Shown in pieces: positions 9,132-16,649 of a DNA stretch of 64,000 bases (positions are counted from its first letter, which is position 1; each line of letters opens with the position of its first letter). Source of the stretch: Endozoicomonas sp965199185 (GTDB taxonomy: Bacteria; Pseudomonadota; Gammaproteobacteria; Pseudomonadales; Endozoicomonadaceae); NCBI GenBank assembly GCA_965199185.1, contig CBDAQW010000005.1, positions 62,001 through 126,000 of the forward strand, written 5' to 3'. The notes beneath the pieces are model-generated. The model saw nothing but the letters and a program-made list of their open reading frames with translations. It did not search any database and had not been told where the DNA came from. A program made the position numbers and the translations under genes.

Positions 9132-9532
9132 TGGAAGACGTACTGGACGAATTACGTGAACGAGCACAGGAACTGGCCGTTCCTCTTGAACTGCCTGATG
9201 AAGATATTCTGGTCGACATTGAAGAACAGCTTTTGGTCTCCCTTCCCTATGAGTTTCGGGAGTTTCTATTGCAGGTCAGTGATGTAGTTTATGGCGCCAT
9301 TGAACCTGTTACTGTGACCGATCCTCAATCACACACCTATCTTCCAGAAGTAGCCGCTATTGCCTGGGATGTTGGTTTGCCCCGTGAGTTAATCCCTCTT
9401 TGTGAACATCATGGCGAATACTATGGCGTCTCTGAAGATGGTGAAGTGGTACGCTGGGCAGATGGCGAAATCACAGAAGACAGCTGGCCTTCGGTGTGGC
9501 TCTGGGCAAGGGATGTTTGGCTGGAAAGCTGA
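9131..9532 (+). CDS. SMI1/KNR4-like small protein
   Basis: Acidic protein of 133 residues whose order of features fits the SMI1/KNR4 fold: an N-terminal helix ending LELPDEDILVDIEEQLLVSLPYEF split around Leu-Pro, then LPREL, and a late EYYGVSEDGEVVRW sheet followed by SWPSVWLWARDVWLES. Family members bind partner proteins and often serve as immunity or scaffold factors; related small proteins exist singly in pseudomonads. Its ATG shares one base with the rhlE stop (9129-9131), so translation is coupled to the helicase. No toxin gene is adjacent, so an immunity role is not supported here. Confidence 0.65.
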   Translation: MEDVLDELRERAQELAVPLELPDEDILVDIEEQLLVSLPYEFREFLLQVSDVVYGAIEPVTVTDPQSHTYLPEVAAIAWDVGLPRELIPLCEHHGEYYGVSEDGEVVRWADGEITEDSWPSVWLWARDVWLES

Positions 9533-9549
9533 ACTAATGGTCGGTTATT

Positions 9550-9584
9550 GCGCCCTGAGAGCATCCACCCTTTGGGCGCCCCTC
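9550..9584 (+). terminator. Possible terminator after SMI1-like gene
   Basis: GCGCCC (9550-9555) pairs with GGGCGC (9574-9579) around an 18-base loop, followed by a pyrimidine tract ccctcttctt. The stem is short but GC-only and falls in the 146-base gap before trhO. Confidence 0.45.
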
Positions 9585-9678
9585 TTCTTCACTCTATTGA
9601 CCTCTTTTTAGCCTCTGCTAAAATCCTGTCCAAACTTCGCACCGGATTTGCGCTCCGGCCAGCTATCAGGACAGAATA

Positions 9679-10770
9679 ATGACAACAATCTCATCTAAGG
9701 CAGCCACTAATGTCGTGGTTTGTGCCCTTTATAAGTTTACGCCTCTGGAAAACCATGAGTCCCTGCGCGAGCCTTTACAAAAGATTATGGAAGCCCATGC
9801 TATTCGTGGCACATTACTGCTCGCCAGTGAAGGTATCAATGGCACTGTCGCCGGAAAACGTCATGGCATCGACTCGCTGTTGAATTGGTTACAAAGCCAT
9901 GACGCTCTAAATCCCATTGAGCATAAAGAGTCTTTTACCCATACAATGCCTTTCAAACGCACCAGGGTTAAGTTGAAAAAAGAGATCGTGACCATGGGGG
10001 TAGAAGGTATTGATCCCAATCGCACTGTGGGCACTTATGTCGCGCCACAAGACTGGAATGAACTCATTAATGACCCCGAGGTATTACTGGTTGATACCCG
10101 CAATGATTATGAAATACAGGTTGGAACGTTCAAGAATGCAGTAAATCCAAATACTGATACGTTTCGTGAATTTCCAGAGTACGTGAAAAATAATCTGAAC
10201 CCTGAACAACATAAAAAAATCGCTATGTTCTGCACCGGTGGTATTCGTTGTGAGAAATCCACCGCCTTTCTAAAAGAGCAGGGTTTTGATGAGGTTTACC
10301 ACCTGCAAGGCGGTATTCTTAAATATCTCGAAGCAGTACCCGAAGAGCACTCTAACTGGCAGGGTGAGTGCTTTGTTTTTGACGACAGAGTGACCGTCAA
10401 TCATCAGCTCGAAAAAGGCACTTACGACCAATGCCACGCCTGTCGTCTACCCATTACTGAAGACGATAAACTCAGTCCGGAATTTGTTCAGGGTGTGAGT
10501 TGCCCACACTGCTATAACAAACATTCTGCCCGACAAAAACATCGCTTTATGGAACGGGAAAAGCAGATGCAACTCGCCAAACGTCGTGGAGAATCTCATT
10601 TGGGTGGTGATGTATGCGATACCGTCACTAAACGACGTCATCGGAAACAGCAACTGAAAGAACAGCAACGTAACATTAACATTCTCCCCACCCTGCAGAG
10701 GGTGTCGCAAAATCCACCACAAGCCGACAAAAAGAAAAAAGCATCTGGAGATGACCAGCAGTGCCCTTGA
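9679..10770 (+). CDS. trhO: tRNA uridine-34 hydroxylase (rhodanese family), TrhO/YceA
   Basis: Oxygen-dependent hydroxylation of U34 in tRNA, the first step to 5-(carboxy)methoxyuridine. The 363 residues contain an N-terminal acylphosphatase-like region (about 10-100, with ASEGINGTVAG), a rhodanese domain with VDTRNDYE (about 137) and the active loop CTGGIRCEKS, where Cys185 begins the CxxxxR motif, and a C-terminal Cys cluster CHACRLPI / CPHC near residues 254-277. The tail is basic, rich in Lys, Arg and Gln. The ATG is preceded by aggaca. It is a single-gene unit followed by a degraded region with the second miniature repeat. Confidence 0.9.
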   Translation: MTTISSKAATNVVVCALYKFTPLENHESLREPLQKIMEAHAIRGTLLLASEGINGTVAGKRHGIDSLLNWLQSHDALNPIEHKESFTHTMPFKRTRVKLKKEIVTMGVEGIDPNRTVGTYVAPQDWNELINDPEVLLVDTRNDYEIQVGTFKNAVNPNTDTFREFPEYVKNNLNPEQHKKIAMFCTGGIRCEKSTAFLKEQGFDEVYHLQGGILKYLEAVPEEHSNWQGECFVFDDRVTVNHQLEKGTYDQCHACRLPITEDDKLSPEFVQGVSCPHCYNKHSARQKHRFMEREKQMQLAKRRGESHLGGDVCDTVTKRRHRKQQLKEQQRNINILPTLQRVSQNPPQADKKKKASGDDQQCP

Positions 10771-10832
10771 AACAGTTACTGAGCGGGACGAGAAGCGAAA
10801 AAGTCTTTCAGCAAAAGGAAGGCGCTGGTTGA

Positions 10833-10925
10833 GCCTGTCGTAAGCGACCGGGTAACACCATCTACCACTACAGCTACGAGACCAAAGGTGCTTTATTAAA
10901 AGCAGTCGATCATTTTTGTAAATGA
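10833..10925 (+). pseudogene. Possible TetR-type helix-turn-helix remnant
   Basis: An open stretch without a start codon encodes PGNTIYHYSYETKGALLKAV, which has the spacing of the recognition helix and following helix of TetR-family repressors (usual form G-x-IYxYFxxKxxLLxAV). It ends at a TGA two bases before the miniature element at 10928. There is no upstream start in frame (stop at 10830) and no ligand-binding domain downstream. If real, it is a remnant of a regulator. Confidence 0.35.
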
Positions 10926-10927
10926 TA

Positions 10928-11049
10928 ACCCGATGTGTGACTTTTATCTCGTAGGTTGCCAGTCCATGGCTTATGGGTTCTGTACAGGGACTGTACGGGA
11001 TCCACGTGGTATGGATAGCCATGTTGAAATTAAAAGTCACACATCGGGT
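10928..11049. repeat. MITE-like inverted-repeat element, copy 2 (122 bp, internally deleted)
   Basis: It has the same termini as the copies at 2844 and 63168 but lacks 59 internal bases. The deletion joins two GTACA motifs that flank the missing palindrome in the long copies, which suggests recombination or slippage between short repeats. The flanks AATGATA (10921-10927) and AAAGATA (11050-11056) match at six of seven positions and may be a decayed target duplication. Confidence 0.85.
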
Positions 11050-11293
11050 AAAGATATTAACCGTAACGCCGTTGCGCTCGAAAATCAGGAAGATACTGAA
11101 ACTGAAAGTGCGTTTTCAAATGAGTGGCAGGTTAGCTGATCGCTCACGTTGCAGGCAGACACGGCGGTGAGGGTTGAAGTCAAAACCGGTCAGCGCCGAG
11201 TTTTGATTTTTTCATCAAACTTCTTTTCCGCTACCAGGATGAGACGTTTGATGTCCGATAATTTTTATAATTATGCACCTACAGATCGCGGGA
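11050..11293. other. Intergenic region between miniature repeat and methyltransferase
   Basis: About 240 bases with no credible gene. The short ORFs here have no ribosome sites and no recognisable motifs; one begins inside the repeat. The region may hold the methyltransferase promoter, but no convincing -35/-10 pair was found. Confidence 0.4.
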
Positions 11294-11331
11294 TTTTAAA
11301 CGAAATAAGGAAGTATCCCTATCGTTTAAAA
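11294..11331. promoter_or_regulatory. Inverted repeat upstream of methyltransferase
   Basis: Perfect 10-bp arms TTTTAAACGA (11294-11303) and TCGTTTAAAA (11322-11331) with an 18-base spacer end 13 bases before the ATG at 11345. It could be an operator for a dimeric repressor or an mRNA hairpin that limits access to the ribosome site. Confidence 0.5.
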
Positions 11332-11344
11332 AAGAGCGTTACTT

Positions 11345-12214
11345 ATGAAAACCCAAGTGAATACGGATTATATATTGGATATCAATAGACGTTTTCACGA
11401 TGAGGTTGAAGCAAGAACCTACGATGTCCGAATGGGCGTGAGTTTTACCTCTGAAGCCAGAAACAAACTGATTCTAGAGCTTGAACGGGTGGCCGTTACC
11501 CCTATTGCCAAACAAGGATCAGTAGTGGATACCGGTGCCGGAACGGGAAATCTGGCCGTAAACCTTGCGGCTACGGGTTGGTTTGATCGGGTCACTGCCG
11601 TTGATATCAGCGAAGTCAGTCTTGACGTGGCCAAGAAAAATGCCGCCGATGTGGGTACATCCATCGACACCTGCTGCTCAGACATGATGCACCTGCCTTT
11701 TGACGATAACAGTGTTGAGCTGATCGTAGGCTGCGCCTTCCTGCATCACTTACCCCACCCGGATCGGTTTATGAAAGAAGTCTATCGAGTATTAAAGCCG
11801 GGTGGACAGATGATTATCATTGGCGAACCCACCTGGTTTGGAGCCTTTGCCATTAACTGGGTGAAGTTACCGCTGGTACTGATGAATAAAGCTCGTTGTT
11901 TTATTCTGAAGAAAAATGAGACCCGGATCGTTTGGGATCACGACAACATTGACGTTCATAACTTTACCAAAAAAGACGTTCATGCTTTTATCGAGCCTTT
12001 CAAACAGAGCAAAGTGACCACAGAAGGTTTTCTTGAACCCATTATTAGTCAGTCTATTGCCGCGCCTCTTCGCCTGGTATTACCGAAGGATTCCTTAGTG
12101 ATCAGACTGTTAGCTGCCACCCAGAGATTTTGCCGTTGTTTTGATGAAAAACTGGCTAATCGCCTGATACCAAAGTTTTGTCGTGTTTCTTTGAAACTCA
12201 GTGGGATTAAGTAA
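11345..12214 (+). CDS. Class I SAM-dependent methyltransferase
   Basis: 289 residues with a canonical Rossmann methyltransferase core: motif I VVDTGAGTGNLAVNLA (about 59-74), the acidic motif AVDIS at the end of the second strand, motif II CSDMMHLPFDDNSVELI, motif III-like GCAFLHHLPHP and the VYRVLKPGGQMIIIGEP block (about 150-165). This is the Methyltransf_11/25 pattern used on small molecules, quinones and lipids. The C-terminal 120 residues are basic and partly hydrophobic (FGAFAINWVKLPLVLM), suggesting membrane contact or a lipid substrate. No neighbour reveals the substrate. It is likely monocistronic, preceded by a strong inverted repeat. Confidence 0.8.
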   Translation: MKTQVNTDYILDINRRFHDEVEARTYDVRMGVSFTSEARNKLILELERVAVTPIAKQGSVVDTGAGTGNLAVNLAATGWFDRVTAVDISEVSLDVAKKNAADVGTSIDTCCSDMMHLPFDDNSVELIVGCAFLHHLPHPDRFMKEVYRVLKPGGQMIIIGEPTWFGAFAINWVKLPLVLMNKARCFILKKNETRIVWDHDNIDVHNFTKKDVHAFIEPFKQSKVTTEGFLEPIISQSIAAPLRLVLPKDSLVIRLLAATQRFCRCFDEKLANRLIPKFCRVSLKLSGIK

Positions 12215-12659
12215 GATTCTTTTCATTTGCAATAGTGAAAAAACGGACTGCTTAGTATGTCAAACTACTACTGTCCGGTTAAGCATAAACAAACCCCAAA
12301 CACCCTTGATTCTGGCTTAAATTCTCCTTGTTTTTCTCTAGCGGGTCGCTGAACAGCTCCAACACAGAGCAACGACTTGTCAGGTTCAGCCTCACCCTTC
12401 GGGCTATCAGCTGCAGTGATAGTTTCAGCGTTCTCAGCAAGGCGCGTGATGCAGACAATGGCCATAGGCCTTGGCAAATGGCGCAACGCAGCGGAGGGTA
12501 CTGAAATTTTTCAGAAAACCACAGAGCACTCTACCAACGCACTCAAAAGGTGATTCGAGAACGCCTGACAAAGCCTTAATTTCTGTAGTCAATAGAGAAG
12601 TTCAAGCGTCCAGCTGCTGAATTTAGGTTAAAGACTCCCTCTAAAGGACATGGAGGATG
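12215..12659. other. Intergenic region, possibly mobile-element-derived
   Basis: A gap of 445 bases. It contains a 72-codon minus-strand ORF (12268-12486, MRHLPRPMAIVCITRLAEN...) with no ribosome site or known domain, and a palindrome ctatcagctgcagtgatag near 12403-12421. CGGAC and GTCCG arms flank the stretch near 12245-12280. The look is of decayed repeat or insertion-sequence DNA, but no transposase motif is readable. Confidence 0.35.
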
Positions 12660-13115
12660 TCAACGCCAGAGATAGACTGCCTTTTTCCAGTCGCAAAGAT
12701 AAATTCTTACATTAGTGCGCTGATGGCTGCTGGCCATCACCTGATATTTTAAATAAGGACTATTGGGTGAACTGCTGACAATCACGGTCACTGGATTGGT
12801 GGCTAATACGGTGGCTTTGCCTACGTTTCGGCTTTCGAGTAAATGACGCTCACTGATTGTACTGAGTTCACCGGTTTCCGGGTTGAAAGCAAAATTGTCA
12901 TCGTAAGACAATCGATAAGTTTTCCGGTCAACGGGAAGGTTTCCAACATTTTTTACTGAATCGCAGTAACTCAAATCAATATAACCGGAAGGCGGTGTAT
13001 TAAAACGAACGGCCTGTTGTAAGCGAGAGTGGTTGAGAATGCGACTGGCATCCACCGCATTCGCCAATAGCTCAACGGGTATGATGGTCAATAGTAAAAA
13101 AAGCAGGTGTTTCAT
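12660..13115 (-). CDS. Small exported protein of unknown function
   Basis: 151 residues starting MKHLLFLLLTIIPVELLANA, a clear Sec signal peptide with cleavage near ANA-VD. The mature part has IDLSYCDS (Cys about 51) and a terminal IYLCDWKKAVYLWR, so two Cys could form a disulphide. It is predicted to be beta-rich with NPETGEL and TNPVTVIVSS segments. A loose resemblance to VirK-type periplasmic proteins (an LxxAL..G..V-DL..C layout) was noted but is too weak to assign. It is transcribed away from adk on the other strand, as a lone gene. Confidence 0.6.
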   Translation of the reverse strand: MKHLLFLLLTIIPVELLANAVDASRILNHSRLQQAVRFNTPPSGYIDLSYCDSVKNVGNLPVDRKTYRLSYDDNFAFNPETGELSTISERHLLESRNVGKATVLATNPVTVIVSSSPNSPYLKYQVMASSHQRTNVRIYLCDWKKAVYLWR

Positions 13116-13294
13116 GGCCGTCTCCGATTTCTTCTGTCACTGCTATCGGCTGCCGGGTGCAATTCCTGATACTCATATCCCGTGCTTGTCACGGCGGTTA
13201 TAGCTGTATATCCTGTGCGGTTTTCGGAAATTGAATTGGTTCGGAGTTCTACAGGCTTCTGAAAAACACTGAACTGATAACAGGAGCTTTATTC

Positions 13295-13950
13295 ATGCGC
13301 GTTATTCTGCTGGGCGCACCAGGTGCCGGTAAGGGAACTCAGGCTCAATTTATCATGGAAGCCTTTGGTATTCCTCAGATTTCCACAGGCGATATGCTGC
13401 GTGCGGCTATCAAGAATGGCACTGAACTGGGTAAAAAAGTCAAAGCTGTCATGGATTCTGGTTCGCTGGTATCCGATGACATCATCATCGCTCTGGTGAA
13501 AGAGCTTTACGTATCGCCGAAGATGATTGTTCTGCCGGCTTCCTATTCGACGGTTTCCCTCGCACCATTCCCCAGGCAGAAGCACTGCGTGAGGCGGGTG
13601 TAGATATCGATCATGTGATTGAAATTGCGGTTGAAGACGAAGACATTGTCAAGCGTATGAGTGGTCGTCGCGTGCATCAGGCCAGTGGCCGTACTTATCA
13701 TGTGGTATTTAATCCACCCAAAGAAGAAGGTAAGGACGATGTGACCGGCGAAGCGTTGATTCAGCGTGCTGATGACAATGAAGAAACTGTGCGTCATCGC
13801 CTGGGTGTTTATCACGATCAAACAGCACCATTGGTTGATTTCTATCAGCAAATTGAAGGTGCTACCCGTTACAGCCGTATTCAAGGTGTGGGTTCTGTCG
13901 ATGATATCAAGGCAAATGTTCTGGCAGCTCTGAAGCCTGTTTCTGCCTGA
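13295..13950 (+). pseudogene. adk: Adenylate kinase, frameshifted as read
   Basis: AMP + ATP to 2 ADP. The first 70 residues are normal: P-loop GAPGAGKGTQ (7-16), STGDMLRAAI and SGSLVSDDIIIALVKE. The frame then drifts into unrelated sequence ending at 13603. In another frame the rest of Adk continues: GFLFDGFPRTIPQAEALREAG, GRRVHQASGRTYHV, NPPKEEGKDDVTGE and RADDNEETVRHRL to 13950. Removing the five bases cttta at 13505-13509 restores VKERIAEDD and gives 216 residues, the family length. Adk is normally essential, so either this is a sequence or assembly error or another copy exists. The aggag ribosome site and ATG at 13295 are intact, and it is followed by a terminator and then tsaB, a pairing also seen in Pseudomonas. 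Confidence 0.88.
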
Positions 13951-13972
13951 TTCGACATTCTGCTGTATGATT

Positions 13973-13999
13973 CGGGACGATAGTGTCCCGTTTTGTTTT
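13973..13999 (+). terminator. Intrinsic terminator after adk
   Basis: CGGGAC (13973-13978) and GTCCCG (13985-13990) form a perfect 6-bp stem with a six-base loop, followed by ttttgtttt. It lies 23 bases after the adk stop and 12 bases before the tsaB start. Confidence 0.75.
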
Positions 14000-14010
14000 G
14001 AGAGTATTCA

Positions 14011-14682
14011 ATGAAATTATTGGCCCTGGATACCGCAACTGAAGCCTGCTCCGTTGCATTGAATCTTGATGACGAAGTGATCGAACACTTTCAGGTTATC
14101 CCTCGTCGACACAGCCGTGAACTTCTACCAATGGTAGATGATCTTCTGGCCAGAGCCGGGCTGGCGATTGGCGATATGGACGCACTGGCTTTTGGTTGTG
14201 GTCCCGGTGCTTTTACCGGTTTGCGAGTGGCAACAGCGATGGTTCAGGGGCTGGCGTTTGCTGTTGATCTGCCGGTTATCCCGATATCAACACTGGCGGC
14301 TCTGGCTCAACAGGGCTTGCGGGAAAAAAATGCAGAGCATGTTTTGTCTGCCATTGATGCCCGTATGGGAGAAGTCTACTGGGGCGCTTTTTCTGCACAA
14401 ACCGGTCTGATGATGCCAGTGCAGAACGAAATGGTGATTGCACCTGCACAAGTTACTGCACCTGTACGTCAACACCCCTGGTTTGGTATGGGCACAGGCT
14501 GGGCATTCCGGGATCAGATAGCCGCTGAAGTCAGCGATTGCATCGTTGAAACCTACCCTCACGCTCATGATATTGCTTTGTTAGCTGCAAGGGATTATGA
14601 ACAGAACAAACTGCTGCCTGCCGAACAGGCTATGCCTGTCTACCTGCGTGATAAAGTCGCTCTGAAGAAAAGTGAGCGATAA
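14011..14682 (+). CDS. tsaB: tRNA threonylcarbamoyladenosine synthesis protein TsaB
   Basis: Partner of TsaD and TsaE in forming t6A37 on ANN-decoding tRNAs. The 223 residues start KLLALDTATEACSVAL with the ASKHA phosphate-1 motif, followed by HSRELLPMVDDLL (about 32-44), DALAFGCGPGAFTGLRV (about 56-72) and ARMGEVYWG. TsaB is a catalytically inactive relative of TsaD that scaffolds the complex. Length and start agree with the family (E. coli 231). It directly follows the adk terminator; adk-tsaB adjacency is conserved in pseudomonads. Confidence 0.93.
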   Translation: MKLLALDTATEACSVALNLDDEVIEHFQVIPRRHSRELLPMVDDLLARAGLAIGDMDALAFGCGPGAFTGLRVATAMVQGLAFAVDLPVIPISTLAALAQQGLREKNAEHVLSAIDARMGEVYWGAFSAQTGLMMPVQNEMVIAPAQVTAPVRQHPWFGMGTGWAFRDQIAAEVSDCIVETYPHAHDIALLAARDYEQNKLLPAEQAMPVYLRDKVALKKSER

Positions 14683-14788
14683 TTCGATCTGCTACTCGTT
14701 TTGCCGACATTCTTTTTACAGAGAGTCTGTTAGAAGTACGGGTAGTCATTCTCTCGATTTCATTTAAGGATAGTTCGAGGAAAGCACT

Positions 14789-15592
14789 GTGGATTATTTA
14801 CAGGTTTTACTACTGGCGCTGATTCAGGGAATTACCGAATTCCTGCCAATATCCAGCTCTGGTCATTTAATTTTACCTGCCCAACTCCTGGGCTGGTACG
14901 ATCAGGGACTGGCATTTGATGTAGCAGTGCATATTGGTACGCTGGGTGCAGTGCTGGTCTATTTCCGAAAGGATATTTTTGTCATTGCCATCGATTGGTT
15001 AGGTTCTTTTGTGGGTAAGGGTACGACGTTTAATAGCCGCCTCGGCTGGTATTTGATTTTTGCCACCTTGCCCGCTGTTGTATTTGGACTATTTTTAAAA
15101 AGTCTTGGCCTTGATGCAGCGATGCGAACGGTGGCGGTGATCTGCGGTACAACCTTGATCTTTGGTGCACTGCTGGGCTGGGCTGATCTCAAAGGCAAGC
15201 GTATCCAGCCTTTGGAACAAATGACTTTTAAACAGGCCATGCTGGTGGGCTTTGCCCAGGCGCTTGCTTTGATTCCTGGCACGTCACGCTCTGGTATTAC
15301 AATGACAGCGGCTCTGATGATGGGAATGACCCGCGATGCAGCGGCTCGTTTTTCCTTTCTGCTATCGATTCCGGTCATTCTTGGTGCCGGTACTTTGCTA
15401 ATAAAAGATCTGCTCGAAAGCTCTGTACCCGTTGACTGGGAAGTCTTGACTATGGGAGCGGTCACTGCATTTATCAGCGCCTGGCTCTGTGTTCATTTCT
15501 TTCTGGCATTTATCAATCGAATTGGTCTGATGCCTTTTGTGATCTATCGCATGATTCTCGGAGTTGTATTACTCTGGTTTGTCATTGCCTGA
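14789..15592 (+). CDS. uppP: Undecaprenyl-diphosphate phosphatase
   Basis: Integral membrane enzyme that recycles undecaprenyl pyrophosphate to the monophosphate carrier for peptidoglycan and other polymers; its loss or gain affects bacitracin sensitivity. The 267 residues carry the BacA signatures QGITEFLPISSSGHL (13-27) and ALIPGTSRSGITM (about 159-171), with about eight hydrophobic segments. The start is GTG at 14789, chosen because it gives the family N-terminus directly (MDYLQVLLLALIQG). A gagg-like ribosome site lies 8 bases upstream. It is probably a single-gene unit. Confidence 0.93.
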   Translation: MDYLQVLLLALIQGITEFLPISSSGHLILPAQLLGWYDQGLAFDVAVHIGTLGAVLVYFRKDIFVIAIDWLGSFVGKGTTFNSRLGWYLIFATLPAVVFGLFLKSLGLDAAMRTVAVICGTTLIFGALLGWADLKGKRIQPLEQMTFKQAMLVGFAQALALIPGTSRSGITMTAALMMGMTRDAAARFSFLLSIPVILGAGTLLIKDLLESSVPVDWEVLTMGAVTAFISAWLCVHFFLAFINRIGLMPFVIYRMILGVVLLWFVIA

Positions 15593-15651
15593 TTTGTATT
15601 TATGATGGCTTTCTAATAAAGGGAGTCATCGGCTTTTTTGAGTTTCTGTCG

Positions 15652-16440
15652 ATGTCCTGCCAATTGTTTATTCAATCCTCATCAAACTCTGACTATCAAT
15701 ATTCTCTGGAACAACTTGCCAACCAAACCGGTGCTGAATTAATTTCAGATAATACACTTCCTGTTGAAGACAGTTTGATTGTCAGCTTTATAAACGACAC
15801 TTTATCTGTACACCGTCATGGCGCTAAAGAAAAACCGGTCAGTGTGGATTTTGTTGGAGGTAAAGCCGGTCATCGTCGTAAATTTGGTGGAGGCAAAGGT
15901 CAGGATATTGCCAAAGCAGTCGGTCTGAACAAGGGCGCAAAACCCACCATTGTCGATGCCACAGGCGGTCTTGGTCGTGATGCCTTTGTACTTGCTTCCC
16001 TCGGTTGTGAAGTCACCTTGATTGAACGTTCACCTGTGATTGCAGCACTTTTACAAGACGGTCTTCGTCGTGCCCGGCTGGCTGATTACGAAGTTGCTGA
16101 AATTGCCAGGAGAATGACGCTGTTTTCAGGTGAAAGCAGTCAGGTTATGAGCACTCTGTTGCAGGATAATCATAAGACGGACGTTGTCTATCTCGATCCG
16201 ATGTTCCCTCATCGGGAAAAGTCAGCCCTGGTAAAAAAGGAAATGCGCTTGTTTCAGGATCTGCTGGGGCACGATCTGGATGCAGACAGTTTGTTAGAGC
16301 CAGCCATAAAATTGGCGGAGTATCGTGTGGTTATCAAACGTCCAAAAGGCGCGCCTGATCTAGACTCACAGAACCCAACTTACCGACTGGAAGGAAAAGC
16401 CTGCCGATATGATATCCATGCACTCAAGGCGTTCACTTAG
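15652..16440 (+). CDS. rsmJ: 16S rRNA m2G1516 methyltransferase RsmJ
   Basis: SAM-dependent methylation of 16S rRNA guanosine 1516. The 262 residues show the YhiQ/RsmJ pattern: VDFVGGKAGHRRKFGGGKGQ (about 63-82), motif I IVDATGGLGRDAFVLASLG (about 102-120), IERSPVIAALL, and the catalytic-site block VVYLDPMFPHREKSALVKKEM with Asp-Pro-Met-Phe-Pro. The final strand reads YRVVIKRPKGAP. The TAG stop (16438-16440) is overlapped by a REP-like palindrome. Confidence 0.92.
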   Translation: MSCQLFIQSSSNSDYQYSLEQLANQTGAELISDNTLPVEDSLIVSFINDTLSVHRHGAKEKPVSVDFVGGKAGHRRKFGGGKGQDIAKAVGLNKGAKPTIVDATGGLGRDAFVLASLGCEVTLIERSPVIAALLQDGLRRARLADYEVAEIARRMTLFSGESSQVMSTLLQDNHKTDVVYLDPMFPHREKSALVKKEMRLFQDLLGHDLDADSLLEPAIKLAEYRVVIKRPKGAPDLDSQNPTYRLEGKACRYDIHALKAFT

Positions 16441-16473
16441 GTCGACGTATCTCCCTTTGGGGGCAACCGACCT
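16439..16473. repeat. REP-like palindrome overlapping the rsmJ stop codon
   Basis: The outer arms AGGTCG (16439-16444) and CGACCT (16468-16473) enclose cccttt-ggggg. It shares the core GTCGGTTGCCCC (read on the minus strand) with the element at 3971-4082. The first two bases are the last two of the rsmJ stop. Confidence 0.6.
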
Positions 16474-16499
16474 GCGACATCAATGAAAGTTAATTAAAG

Positions 16500-16568
16500 G
16501 TTTTGCAAAACTGCCCCCCTAAGCCGCTGTTCATAATCTTCTTGCAGGCTGCAAAAAACTATGAACAG
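16500..16568. other. Palindrome-rich segment upstream of the ModA-like gene
   Basis: Three nested or adjacent inverted repeats occur: GTTTTGCAAAAC (16500-16511, perfect), CTGTTCAT / ATGAACAG (16527-16534 / 16561-16568), and inside it TTGCA-ggc-TGCAA (16542-16554) followed by AAAAA. The last hairpin with its A/T run could act as a terminator; the 12-bp palindrome could be an operator. They sit 80-150 bases before the next gene. Confidence 0.45.
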
Positions 16569-16649
16569 AGGCTAAACCGACATAGCGAACACTGATTTTC
16601 CGTCTATATTGAGTACTCTTTTTATTGATTATTGACCGAGAAAATTGCT

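Noticed and set aside
10933..11170. Overlapping plus-strand ORFs across the short repeat copy
   Set aside because: Both read through palindromic repeat sequence and differ only by frame; no independent support.
11149..11388. 79-codon plus-strand ORF before the methyltransferase
   Set aside because: It runs into the methyltransferase in another frame and crosses the inverted repeat; no ribosome site or motif.
12268..12486. 72-codon minus-strand ORF as a gene
   Set aside because: No ribosome site, no known domain, odd Pro/Arg composition; kept only as part of the intergenic description.
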